Assembly: GCA_021299695.1 (NCBI GenBank)
Contig: JAJTEK010000005.1
Span: forward strand, 1-62,915
Length of the DNA: 62,915 bases
Reading direction: 5' to 3'
Source of the DNA: Pirellula sp.
GTDB lineage: Bacteria > Planctomycetota > Planctomycetia > Pirellulales > Pirellulaceae
A program made the position numbers and the translations under genes. Below are positions 28,066 to 36,452 of this stretch, piece after piece (within the stretch, counting starts at the first letter, position 1; each line of letters opens with the position of its first letter). The notes under the pieces were generated by a model. It was not told the DNA's origin, did no database searches, and worked only from the letters and a program-made list of their open reading frames with translations.

Positions 28066-29757
28066 ATGACAACATCATCGACCGAATCACGGCAAGATCC
28101 AGGCGGGGATGCCTCCGACTCCGATATCGTCTTTCAGCTAACTCCAGACTATCACATCCAGGAACGACTCGATCGCGAGAAGTTTATTGAGTTTGTAGAG
28201 TCGGCTTTTGCGATCATCACGGAATGTTGCAACGACCCGCCGCCGACTTTGGCCGAACTCCAAGTCGGCTGCGCTGTGCTCCCCGGAAACCGCCTCGTTG
28301 TAGAAGTTCAGACCGGACCGGCGGAAGTGCGATCGCTTCACGCAAAGGACATCACCTCCCGTCTGCGACGATTGATGGTGCCTTCCGTTGAAGGTGGACC
28401 AGTCGCTTTCGCACGGCAAATCCGGTTCTACCAGGCTGCCGAAGGACGTTCCTTGACGTTTCCATTTGCTTCGTTTGTGCACAGCGAACAGCCTACCACC
28501 TTGGATGAAGTGCTCCTTGAAGCCGGCGCGGTCCGACTACCTTCGCCTTCCTTGTTGGAAAAGGTCAGAGCATTCTTTATAGGCAAACGGCAGACCCGAC
28601 CCGTGGATACCGAATCGGAGCCAATAGCGGCGGCCCTATCAAGACGGACTCGAGTTAACGTCATCGTCGGCCCCGGGCAACTCGTCTTAGACCGCGCGCG
28701 CCAGGATCCCTTTACCATTGTTGAAGACAAGCTGGCGAGCGAGGGTTTTGCGCTCGTGAAGTACGCAAGCGGGGCAAACGGAGCCGTCGACAAACTCACG
28801 GTGGATTACGTACGATCGCAAATGCCGCAGCCGACCCAGACGGCGTTCGATGGCCTGCTGGCTCGGGTCGCTAGGGTGAGGGTGCTCGAGGGTGGAATGG
28901 CCGACGGCCGGCCTCTAGGAAATGCCGTCCTGTTGGACACCGCGGGAGAGTCGGACCTGGCAGAACTGAAACAATCCTTGGCAATCCTTGACGGTCCGGC
29001 CGGTCACTGCTTGTGCTGTGGCGGGCCTACCCTTGAATTCCTGTCGTCGCAAAGTGAGTCCCTCGCTGCGCTCGGTATCCACCACGGGCTGTCGGTGCGG
29101 TGGGCGGCATGGAAGGACGACGCCGAACTACTTGATGGCCGCCGACTCCTTGACTGGCTGGCCCAGCGCGGCGTGCCCAGCCCGCTCGCTGAGTTCTTGG
29201 ATCAGCAGCGGCGCGAGGAGCAGAGGCGAGCTGATTGGCAGCGATGGTTGGCGGCGATGCCGGATTGCCTGAAGCAATTGCCGCCGGGTGCCTGGCAGCA
29301 CGTGACGGAGACGAGCGACTTGACCGCCATGCAAGAATCGCTTTCGGCCGCATATCCGAACCTGCGAACCAGAATCTTGGCGCTATTCCGCTGGTTCGGT
29401 AATGGTGCCGGCCCATGGACCGGCTTTCCTGTCTACGAGCAGTTGGCTGAGCAAATTCTGCTACAGTTACCCATGAATGAAGTCATTGGCGTTTTGCAGA
29501 CCGTGTCGCCGGCGGAAGAAGAGCTTGAGGGAGCAGCTCGCTTCTTCGCAGGTTGGGCTTTCACCAATCGCACTTCAGCCCAAGGGGTCAAGCTACCGCC
29601 ATCCCTCACAGATAGTAACTTGGCAGCCTTCCTGCCCGAACGCTCAGTCGAACCGGCGTCGATTCCTGCCTCGCTTCGACGGGAGTTGCTGGCGCACTGC
29701 CGCAAATCTTCCGATGAGGACAAGAAGCAGCGGGCGGAATCAGCCTTTGCAGAGTAG
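28066..29757 (+). CDS. 563-aa protein of unknown function in a repeat-flanked patch
   Basis: A complete open frame with a good start (GGGGGGA ribosome-binding site, MTTSSTESRQDPGGD). There is no signal peptide or membrane segment, so it is probably cytoplasmic. Residues 25-190 are alpha/beta (VFQLTPDYHIQERLDREKF, CAVLPGNRLVVEVQTGP). A central Cys cluster, HCLCCGGPTLEFL near 310, could bind a metal. It is followed by SVRWAAWKDDAELLDGRRLL, DWLAQRGVPSPLAEFLDQQR and a helical C-terminus. The HCLCCGG region feels like a domain found in other bacterial hypotheticals, but I cannot name it. Codon choice is GC-richer and less GATCG-rich than its neighbours. Repeat segment B ends 45 bp upstream, and segment C overlaps the stop codon. 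Transfer or cassette insertion is plausible; function is unassigned. Confidence 0.7.
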   Translation: MTTSSTESRQDPGGDASDSDIVFQLTPDYHIQERLDREKFIEFVESAFAIITECCNDPPPTLAELQVGCAVLPGNRLVVEVQTGPAEVRSLHAKDITSRLRRLMVPSVEGGPVAFARQIRFYQAAEGRSLTFPFASFVHSEQPTTLDEVLLEAGAVRLPSPSLLEKVRAFFIGKRQTRPVDTESEPIAAALSRRTRVNVIVGPGQLVLDRARQDPFTIVEDKLASEGFALVKYASGANGAVDKLTVDYVRSQMPQPTQTAFDGLLARVARVRVLEGGMADGRPLGNAVLLDTAGESDLAELKQSLAILDGPAGHCLCCGGPTLEFLSSQSESLAALGIHHGLSVRWAAWKDDAELLDGRRLLDWLAQRGVPSPLAEFLDQQRREEQRRADWQRWLAAMPDCLKQLPPGAWQHVTETSDLTAMQESLSAAYPNLRTRILALFRWFGNGAGPWTGFPVYEQLAEQILLQLPMNEVIGVLQTVSPAEEELEGAARFFAGWAFTNRTSAQGVKLPPSLTDSNLAAFLPERSVEPASIPASLRRELLAHCRKSSDEDKKQRAESAFAE

Positions 29758-29791
29758 CGGTACTCAGTGAAACGGTACTCGTACTCGAAGG
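29755..29791 (-). repeat. Inverted copy of repeat segment C
   Basis: GCGGTACTCAGTGAAACGGT followed by ACTCGTACTCG is the reverse complement of 333-372. It begins at the stop codon of the 563-aa gene, so the gene and repeat are fused at this edge. Confidence 0.65.
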
Positions 29792-29801
29792 CTGGGTGAG
29801 G

Positions 29802-29933
29802 TCACTGGCCGCAACCGCGTGATTTGAGACGATCCCGCAATTTCGCAATTGCAACGGGGCCGTCGATGCACTGACCCAAGTCGATTTGCTCGAATCCCTT
29901 CTGAATTTCCTCAGCCAATGATTCTCTGGCTTG
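29802..29933 (-). pseudogene. Truncated ParD/CopG-antitoxin-like remnant
   Basis: A 43-codon minus-strand frame bounded by TAG (29936-29934) and TGA (29804-29802) reads QARESLAEEIQKGFEQIDLG, then QCIDGPVAIAKLRDRLKSRG, then CGQ. The AEEIQ-G-EQ-D-G segment strongly resembles the C-terminal half of ParD-type antitoxins. The DNA-binding N-terminal half is missing: the frame is closed upstream and none of the other frames continues it. No usable start with a ribosome-binding site is present, so it is called a relic. No partner toxin was found in the flanks. Confidence 0.5.
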
Positions 29934-30254
29934 CTAAAGTCGGAATTGTACCCGATCCTAGCGGACCTGCAAAATGGCGTTGACCGGTGATAGTGCCGAC
30001 GGGAAGGCCGATACCAATCGCATGCACGCGAAGCACTCGTTGGGCCGTTTTGGACTTGCGTTGAGTCAACTGCGCGAGCGAAGGTTCCGGCACCACATCG
30101 GCAGTCGCGCGCCCAGATGGTACGCTGCGGTGCTTTCAACCCTGTGGACAAGAAGGCTTGCTCGTGGCGGATCTAGACCCCAGCGAGGCCACTGGACTAC
30201 TCGCTTCGCGCTGCCGGACCTCGCCGATGTAGGAAGGATGATGCGTTCGCAGTA

Positions 30255-30380
30255 TCGATCGAGTACGAGCATAAGTACAAGCACGAACAAAGTGGTGCAC
30301 CGAAGTCGCCGCCGGTGCTTTTCTCCTTTTTTCGAATCGTGGTCTCCAGCGACATCGGTAGCCACGGCGGTTCGTCGATT
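30255..30380 (-). repeat. Inverted copy of repeat segment A
   Basis: Reverse complement of about 128-247, with TGGTGCACCACTTTGTTCGT-type identity and an A/T-rich central tract. It abuts the stop codon of the retropepsin-like gene at 30380. The rest of 29934-30254 shows no recognisable gene. Confidence 0.7.
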
Positions 30381-30742
30381 CAACCGACAGTCACCGCTTT
30401 CGTGTCGTAATTGATATGGACCGTTCTGCCGTCAAGAAGTCCCGTACCCAGCAATGGGAACCTACCATCGTTTTCAATGACTTGTACCGGAACTTTTCGC
30501 CCAAACCAATCCACAACGCAGAAATAGGACTCCATGGTAATTTTGGAACCGTCTGCCAGGATGGCTTCAGTTTCCACCAATGAGTCAAGTTGCATTTTTT
30601 TGATCAATTCTTTCGAAAACACTAGATGACCGTCAAATGCGGTATCAATCCAGACTAGAACTTCGATGGGCTCTGCTTGCAAACTACTTGCTACTTGAAT
30701 GGGGAGCAAAGCACGATTTCGGTCATCCACAAATCCCCTCAC
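30380..30742 (-). CDS. Retropepsin-like (clan AA) aspartic protease family protein
   Basis: A 120-residue single-domain protein. The active-site-like motif is VLVWIDTAFDGHLVFSKEL (Asp-Thr-Ala in place of the commoner Asp-Thr-Gly), and the second-half signature is FPLLGTGLLDGRTVHINYD. Such small bacterial proteins are expected to dimerise to form an active site; activity is not proven for most. The start ATG at 30742 overlaps the stop of the upstream small gene as ATGA, so the two are translated as a coupled pair. Repeat segment A begins right after its stop. There is no signal peptide, so it is likely cytoplasmic. It could be a proteolytic partner of the upstream gene, or a TA-like pair; neither is shown. 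Confidence 0.7.
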   Translation of the reverse strand: MRGFVDDRNRALLPIQVASSLQAEPIEVLVWIDTAFDGHLVFSKELIKKMQLDSLVETEAILADGSKITMESYFCVVDWFGRKVPVQVIENDGRFPLLGTGLLDGRTVHINYDTKAVTVG

Positions 30743-30972
30743 TGCGAAAACGCTCCAATGTGAAACGCAGCCTCATGACCGATTCGGATTACAAAAGACT
30801 TTTTGTCAGGGAATGCTTTCTTTGCGGCCAATGCCACTTCAAGAAAAGTCTTTCCCAAAAAGAAACTTCGAGATATCGGTTCAATGGCGACGAAATCATC
30901 CTTGTGATCCTTCTCAAGACGAGAACGAAGATCCTCGTCGTAAACATTCTTTGCTGATTCTGCAACTGACAT
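30739..30972 (-). CDS. Small protein coupled to the retropepsin-like gene, unknown function
   Basis: Seventy-seven residues from ATG 30972, chosen because AAGGAG lies exactly 6 bases upstream; a 92-residue version from 31017 lacks a ribosome-binding site. The N-terminal half is charged and helical (MSVAESAKNVYDEDLRSRLE). The second half, DDFVAIEPISRSFFLGKTFL, then IRIGHEAAFHIGAF, is a compact alpha/beta core. From memory, similar short proteins commonly precede clan AA protease genes in other bacteria. The 4-bp overlap and co-orientation argue that the two products act together, possibly as regulator and protease. Confidence 0.7.
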   Translation of the reverse strand: MSVAESAKNVYDEDLRSRLEKDHKDDFVAIEPISRSFFLGKTFLEVALAAKKAFPDKKSFVIRIGHEAAFHIGAFSQ

Positions 30973-31008
30973 TTTCAACTCCTTGTGGATCACATAAGCG
31001 ACAATGCT

Positions 31009-31018
31009 ATTGTACAAT
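31009..31018. promoter_or_regulatory. Palindrome ATTGTACAAT upstream of the protease pair
   Basis: A perfect 10-bp palindrome sits about 37 bp before ATG 30972. On the minus strand TACAAT within it could act as a -10, with TTCGTT 17 bp upstream as a weak -35, so the palindrome may be an operator overlapping the promoter. Confidence 0.35.
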
Positions 31019-31190
31019 AAGTGTCCATGACAACGAAACCGAAACGATCACTTCGTCGACCACGAACGGCTCGACGTTGACCGCCATGCTCGCGAGCCAT
31101 CGGTGCGGGTAGCACAGCCGAGCCTATTTTTGCTCCGATTCTTGGGCGACCCGCGAACCCTTTTGAGCGCCCAGGGTTCCTATCACTATC

Positions 31191-32591
31191 ATGAATGCAC
31201 GTCAATTAGAGAAACTTGGAGTTCCGATCCCCTGCGTTCCGGTAGCGATTCGATCGATCCAGAATGTGGTTGGTCAAAAGGGGTATCGGGGCAAGGATGT
31301 CAAAGAGCAAATCGCTGCGGTGGTGGAAAATCCACAAGGATTCCTAGAGGATGAATTCTGGGGGGCTTTAGCGGAATCGATTTTGGAGGATCGCACCCAG
31401 GTCCAGGCCTTGGCCCCAGAGACCATCGCTTATCCGACCTGGGGGACTCAGATCGACCCGGCGGCCCATATGCAGATGCGAACCGCATGCCAGTTGCCGA
31501 TCGCTCGGGCCGCAGCCTTGATGCCCGATGCGCACCTGGGGTACGGCTTGCCGATCGGGGGGGTCCTGGCAGTCGAAAACGCCGTGATTCCTTATGCGGT
31601 CGGGGTCGATATCGCTTGTCGGATGAAGCTCTCGGTGCTGGACATCGAGCCTTTGGAGATGACAAAAAATCCCATGCGGTTCGAAACAGCCTTGCAGCGT
31701 GGAACTCGCTTCGGGATCGGTTCGGTGCATGAGACGCCGCAGGACCATCGGGTGATGGATCAGGACTGGAGCATCACGCGGACGACCCGCGAGAAAAAAG
31801 ACACAGCGCGCAAGCAGTTGGGTACGAGCGGATCGGGAAACCACTTCGTGGAGTTTGGGACCTTGAGGCTAGCCCAAGCCGACGCGCAGCTTGGACTCCA
31901 GGCGGGCGTCTATACGGCTCTGTTGAGTCATTCTGGGAGCCGTGGTACCGGTGCGAGTGTTTGTTCGGTCTACAGCAACATCGCCCGAGCGCAGTTACCC
32001 AAGAATCTATCGACTCAGTTTGGGTATCTCGGTTGGTTGTCGCTCGATAGTCAAGAGGGCCAAGAGTACTGGGAAGCGATGAATCTAATGGGAGACTATG
32101 CAGCAGCCAACCACGATGTGATCCATCGGCTGGTTACAAAGCTCTTGGGAGGGCGCGTCATTGCAGGCGTTGAAAACCACCACAACTTTGCATGGAAGGA
32201 AATCCATCAAGGCAAGGAGTGGGTGGTGCATCGCAAGGGTGCCACACCGGCAGGTGCTGGGGTCTTGGGAGTCATCCCCGGCTCGATGGCAACACCGGGT
32301 TTTGTGGTGCGAGGCAAGGGGAATGCAGCGAGTCTGATGTCCGCATCGCATGGGGCAGGACGATGCATGAGCCGAACGGCGGCCAAGAACCAGTACACCT
32401 GGAACGCGGTCCGAACGAATTTGAGCACTCGGGGAATTCGGGTGATCTCAGCCGGTGCCGACGAGGCTCCGGGGGCTTACAAGGACATCCATTCGGTGAT
32501 GGCAGCCCAGGTCGAATTGGTCGATACGATCGGCCAATTCGATCCAAAGATTGTCAAAATGTGCGAGGATGGGAGTCGCGCCGAGGACTAG
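31191..32591 (+). CDS. rtcB: RtcB family RNA ligase
   Basis: A 466-residue RtcB, which joins 2',3'-cyclic-phosphate or 3'-phosphate RNA ends to 5'-OH ends using GTP and Mn2+. Key residues are visible: Cys143 in GVDIACRM, His218 in [13 protein letters not shown], His247 in LLSHSGSRG, His330 in ENHHNFAW, and the guanylated His387 in SASHGAGR. It is longer than the ~408-residue E. coli enzyme, with N-terminal additions. No rtcA or rtcR neighbour is present, so it is probably not under the E. coli-type control. The 3' end overlaps the convergent oxidoreductase gene by 4 bp. The ribosome-binding site is weak. Confidence 0.92.
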   Translation: MNARQLEKLGVPIPCVPVAIRSIQNVVGQKGYRGKDVKEQIAAVVENPQGFLEDEFWGALAESILEDRTQVQALAPETIAYPTWGTQIDPAAHMQMRTACQLPIARAAALMPDAHLGYGLPIGGVLAVENAVIPYAVGVDIACRMKLSVLDIEPLEMTKNPMRFETALQRGTRFGIGSVHETPQDHRVMDQDWSITRTTREKKDTARKQLGTSGSGNHFVEFGTLRLAQADAQLGLQAGVYTALLSHSGSRGTGASVCSVYSNIARAQLPKNLSTQFGYLGWLSLDSQEGQEYWEAMNLMGDYAAANHDVIHRLVTKLLGGRVIAGVENHHNFAWKEIHQGKEWVVHRKGATPAGAGVLGVIPGSMATPGFVVRGKGNAASLMSASHGAGRCMSRTAAKNQYTWNAVRTNLSTRGIRVISAGADEAPGAYKDIHSVMAAQVELVDTIGQFDPKIVKMCEDGSRAED

Positions 32592-33718
32592 ACGTTCTTC
32601 CATTGCCGATCGGCGGCACTCTGGAGGACTGCATCGCAGACGCGTTGGGTTTCCAGGGCGTCTTTGAAGCTCGGGTGGGCTGGCTCGCCGGTATCGAGAC
32701 TCTTGAGGAAATCAGCGACTTGGTGAGTAAACGAGTGCTCGTAGCCGATTTGCAGGCCGGGCACCCACCAGTTGCCCATGTAGGGTTGATCGCCGTCGGA
32801 GACATGGACGCTGCGCCAGCCTCGAACGATGGATTCATCGTTGTAATCGAAGTACTTCAGGCGGTGCAGGTCGTGCAGATCCCAAGCGATGCTGGCGTTT
32901 TCGCCATTGATTTCCAGGGTGTAAAGAGCTTTGTGGCCACGTGCATAGCGGGTCGACTCGAAGAGTCCGAGCGAGCCGTTATTGAAGTGGCAGAAGAACG
33001 AACAAGCGTCGTCGATGTTGACTGGGGACTTTTTGCCGGTCTCGACGTGGGTACGTTCTTTGACGAACGTTTCGGTCATTGCGCAGACATCGTTGATCGA
33101 ACCGTTGATCCATAGAGCCGTATCGATGCAGTGGGCTAGCAAGTCACCTGTCACACCGCTACCGGCAGCGTCGGCATCGAGTCTCCAGGTTGCCGCACCA
33201 CCTTGGGGTACGTCGGCGTTGATGGTCCAATCTTGGAGGAAGTTCGCTCGGTAGTGGAAGATCCGCCCGAGTTTTCCTGAGTCGACGATTTGCTTGGCCA
33301 GGGTCACGGCCGGTACGCGTCGGTAGTTGTACCAGACCATGTTCGCAACACCGGCTTTTTCCACTGCAGCGACCATTTCTAGGCCTTCGGCGGTATTCAT
33401 GGCCAGAGGTTTTTCGCAGAGGATCATCTTGCCGGCTTTGGCCGCTTCGATGGCGATCTCTTTGTGCAAGTTGTTCGGGGTGCAGATATCGATCGCGTCG
33501 ATATCGGAGCGTTTGAGCAATTCGCGCCAATCGGTTTCGATCGACTCATAGCCCCAGTTTTCGGCGAACGACTTGGCCTTTTCGGCATTCCGTGCACAGA
33601 GGGCCTTCAAGACTGGTTTATGGGAGCTTTTAAAAAAGCGGCTGGCTTGGAGATAGGCATTCGAGTGGGCTTTGCCCATGAATCCATAGCCGATCATGCC
33701 GATACGAAGTTCTTTCAT
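32588..33718 (-). CDS. Gfo/Idh/MocA family oxidoreductase
   Basis: A 376-residue NAD(P)-dependent sugar or inositol dehydrogenase-like protein. The Rossmann motif is [17 protein letters not shown], the catalytic-loop Glu-Lys-Pro occurs in [11 protein letters not shown], and the second-domain His in [11 protein letters not shown]. It is cytoplasmic, with no signal. It is the last gene of a three-gene unit after a TIM-barrel isomerase and a cupin, the set-up commonly used to convert myo-inositol, ketoses or rare sugars; the specific sugar cannot be inferred. Its 3' end overlaps rtcB convergently by 4 bp. Confidence 0.9.
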   Translation of the reverse strand: MKELRIGMIGYGFMGKAHSNAYLQASRFFKSSHKPVLKALCARNAEKAKSFAENWGYESIETDWRELLKRSDIDAIDICTPNNLHKEIAIEAAKAGKMILCEKPLAMNTAEGLEMVAAVEKAGVANMVWYNYRRVPAVTLAKQIVDSGKLGRIFHYRANFLQDWTINADVPQGGAATWRLDADAAGSGVTGDLLAHCIDTALWINGSINDVCAMTETFVKERTHVETGKKSPVNIDDACSFFCHFNNGSLGLFESTRYARGHKALYTLEINGENASIAWDLHDLHRLKYFDYNDESIVRGWRSVHVSDGDQPYMGNWWVPGLQIGYEHSFTHQVADFLKSLDTGEPAHPSFKDALETQRVCDAVLQSAADRQWKNV

Positions 33719-33772
33719 AGCGATTCCTCGAGACGAGAATTGAGTTGGTTGGATGGTTTGAAGTGGTTTGAG

Positions 33773-34816
33773 TTAAATGCTTGGGCTGGTGTTCCAGCCG
33801 TGGGCTTCACGCACGGCGATCATCGTCGCGAGGATGGTGTTCCAAGTGTGGGGGTCTTCGAGGGTCTTGTTGGGGAACATGCAACCGTCCCAGCAGATGT
33901 GTTGGATACCGCGTGCTTGTGCATCTTTGAGCCAGTATCCGGAGCACTCGACGATGTTGAGTTTTCCGTTTGGATCATCGGCGCGGCAGTGTTTTCCTGT
34001 TTTGTCGTGGGAGCCTGCACCGTGGACATGTCCATCGTTTTGGGCGACGTGGAAATCGATGGTCCAGGGTCGGAGTTGGTCGGTCATGCTTTTGTAGGCT
34101 TGATCGAACTGCTCTTGGGTGTAGTGATCTGCGAGCATGGCGTGCTCGGGGGCGTTGTATCCGAGCAGATAGAGATACGTGTGTGCCAAATCGGCTTGGA
34201 AACCGAAGGCCTCTGGCATGGCGACTCCCTCGAGGACATCGAGCATATCGCGCCAGGAGTGCATTCCTGCCCAGCAGATTTCTCCTTCGGCGGCGAGTCG
34301 TTGACCGTGGTCTTTTGCGATTTTAGCGGCTTTTTTGAACGTATCGACGATGCGGGCGGTGTTGGCTTTGGCATTGGACCGCCATTTCTCGACGCCGAAC
34401 TCGGCGCTATCGACGCGGATCACACCATACTTGCGAATGCCATGGTCCTCAAAGACGCGCGCGATTCGGCAAGCCATTTCAACGGCCGAAAGGAATTTCT
34501 TTTGGCATTGGTCATCTCCCATGGCCGAGTCGCCGACGGTCCCTGGCCAAACCGGAGCGACCAGAGAGCCGACGGAGAAACCGTAGCTGGCGATTTGGTC
34601 GGCGATTTTTCGGATTTCCGAATCGCTCGCATTCGGATCGGTATGAGGGAAGAACAGGAAGTAGTCGATTCCGTCGAACTTTTGGCCATTGACATTCGCA
34701 GCGGCGGTCAGTTCGAGCATGCGTTGGAGCGAGATTGGCGGTTCTTGATCGGGGCCATCCCCTTTACCGACAAGGCCTGGCCACATGGCGTTGTGGAGTT
34801 TAGGAAGTTGGTTCAT
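33773..34816 (-). CDS. Sugar phosphate isomerase/epimerase family TIM barrel
   Basis: A 347-residue AP-endonuclease-2-like TIM barrel, read from [19 protein letters not shown] at ATG 34816, which has AAGGAA six bases upstream; the in-frame ATG 21 bases earlier lacks one. Metal-ligand regions expected of the xylose-isomerase-like fold appear as [26 protein letters not shown] and IDFHVAQND. It is 54 bp upstream of the Gfo/Idh/MocA gene and 101 bp downstream of the cupin gene, so co-transcription is likely. It is predicted to interconvert keto and aldo sugars or epimers in the cytoplasm; the substrate is unknown. Confidence 0.87.
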   Translation of the reverse strand: MNQLPKLHNAMWPGLVGKGDGPDQEPPISLQRMLELTAAANVNGQKFDGIDYFLFFPHTDPNASDSEIRKIADQIASYGFSVGSLVAPVWPGTVGDSAMGDDQCQKKFLSAVEMACRIARVFEDHGIRKYGVIRVDSAEFGVEKWRSNAKANTARIVDTFKKAAKIAKDHGQRLAAEGEICWAGMHSWRDMLDVLEGVAMPEAFGFQADLAHTYLYLLGYNAPEHAMLADHYTQEQFDQAYKSMTDQLRPWTIDFHVAQNDGHVHGAGSHDKTGKHCRADDPNGKLNIVECSGYWLKDAQARGIQHICWDGCMFPNKTLEDPHTWNTILATMIAVREAHGWNTSPSI

Positions 34817-34917
34817 CGAGGATTCCTTGCGATTCAAATAAACTTGCGATTCAACGGAAGGGGACTCTGGAGAGCCAGGGCGTTGGCTCGTTGGTTGGAG
34901 TTAGCTCGAAGAGGGGC

Positions 34918-36183
34918 TTAGCGGTGTTTTTGCCAGGCGCCGTTGGCAGGTAGGTTGGAGTGAGCATCGGGGCCGAAGTAGCGCAATCCGACGAGGGGTT
35001 CGCTGCCGGTGTTTTCGATTTCGATTCCTCGGACCGCTGCGTCGTGGCTGATGAAGACCTCGTCTTCGGTGTTTTGACCGAAGCGGATCATGGCGGGGGT
35101 TTGGAGGGCTAATTTGCCGATCCGACCCTTGCCTTGGACGGTGGTCCAACCGCTTGCCGCACCGTCCTTTAAGACGGTCTTGGCTCCTGGTTCGATGGTC
35201 AATTCTTTAGCGCTAAAGAGCTGCTTGCCATCGATGGTACCGTAGACAATCCATTTGTCGCTGACCCCTGTGGTGGACTTGGACGCATCGACGATCGGTT
35301 CGATGTAGTTGGCATCTTTGAAGTGGGTATCGACGTTCTTTTCCCAGTCGAGTTGGCCCATGATGAAGTCGAGGTCTTGATGCTTGTCTTTAGGCATGTC
35401 TTTGACCAGCAGGGACCAGGGAACATAGCGGCCTTCGACGATCGATTGAAACATACCGAAGACGTCCGAGCCCCATTGGGGTTCGTAGGTGCACAGGGAT
35501 CCTGGTGCGTGCAAAACGCCTGGCGGAATCAGCCAACCGGTACCGCGTTGGAGGCGATAGGCTCGCGATAGATCGAGGATTCCGTTGTCCCCTCGGTTCC
35601 AATTTTCCAGGCAGCGCCGGAGTTGATCTTTGGTGGTGCCCGGTTCGAGCCCCATGAAGGTGTAGGCGAAGTTGTTATCGACGTTGTTGTATTGGGGTGG
35701 GAAGTAGTAGCTCTCGGGCTTGCCTTCTTGACCTACCAGAGCGGCATCCTCTTGGGATTGATGCATGTGGTGGGGGATTGGGCCCATGTTGTCGAAGAAC
35801 TTCGAGTAGACCGGCCAGCGGTTGTATTTGCTGAAGACGGCTTTGCCGACGAGCCTATCGCCTTGTTCGGCGATGGCGTCTTTGAGGAGGAATTTCTTTC
35901 CCTCGAAAAGACAGAAGCTCAATCCTTCGTGCCAGACGCGTCCCTCGTTGGCCGCTTCGGTGGTGCTGGCGAACCAACGTTCGTCAATCCCGCCGCGATC
36001 GGCGCCGAACGCATAAAGGTCGTTGGGGTGGAGTTTGATGCGTCGACCTGGGTGCAGGAAGCTTCGAGGGACCCAGGTCGGGGTCAGTCGGAGGATGCCA
36101 TCGCCGGCGTCGAGGGCTTTGTCCAAGACGTTCGCTACGTTATCGGACTTGATCAAACCATCATCTAAACCGGTGCCAGACAT
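34918..36183 (-). CDS. Cupin-type protein resembling class I mannose-6-phosphate isomerase
   Basis: A 421-residue protein read from ATG 36183 (AGAGAG ten bases upstream); the upstream in-frame extension has no signal or start support. The metal-binding cupin motif is GPIPHHMHQSQEDAALV (His-His-x-His...Glu), with a second-cupin-like LIPPGVLHAPGS and a C-terminal beta domain (AAVRGIEIENTGSEP). This resembles ManA-type or related keto-sugar isomerases, but the full ManA signature was not confirmed. It heads the three-gene sugar unit, so it probably supplies an isomerisation step for the downstream oxidoreductase. The 269-bp region to purH is a divergent promoter region. Confidence 0.72.
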   Translation of the reverse strand: MSGTGLDDGLIKSDNVANVLDKALDAGDGILRLTPTWVPRSFLHPGRRIKLHPNDLYAFGADRGGIDERWFASTTEAANEGRVWHEGLSFCLFEGKKFLLKDAIAEQGDRLVGKAVFSKYNRWPVYSKFFDNMGPIPHHMHQSQEDAALVGQEGKPESYYFPPQYNNVDNNFAYTFMGLEPGTTKDQLRRCLENWNRGDNGILDLSRAYRLQRGTGWLIPPGVLHAPGSLCTYEPQWGSDVFGMFQSIVEGRYVPWSLLVKDMPKDKHQDLDFIMGQLDWEKNVDTHFKDANYIEPIVDASKSTTGVSDKWIVYGTIDGKQLFSAKELTIEPGAKTVLKDGAASGWTTVQGKGRIGKLALQTPAMIRFGQNTEDEVFISHDAAVRGIEIENTGSEPLVGLRYFGPDAHSNLPANGAWQKHR

Positions 36184-36452
36184 GGAATCTCTCTGATTTC
36201 TAGAGAAAGGTGTGTTGGAGTTGCAATCCGAGGTCTTAGGGGCGGTTGGATCCGCTTTGCCCCCGATTTTATGGGACTTTGTTGTAAGATTCTTGAGGAT
36301 GAATCGCAAGCCCTGGAGGCTGAAACATGGAAGTCTTTGCTTCCCTGAGGGCATTGTCTCGTCATAAGGCTTGCGATTTTCCATACTTTCGGCATGATTT
36401 GCGAGGGTGAAAAACGAGTTTTTGCGATGGGTTTAGCGAAGGGTAGTGAGCC

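Noticed and set aside
32192-33115. Long plus-strand frame antisense to the oxidoreductase
   Set aside because: It is the shadow of the minus-strand Gfo/Idh/MocA gene and rtcB end; composition is not protein-like.
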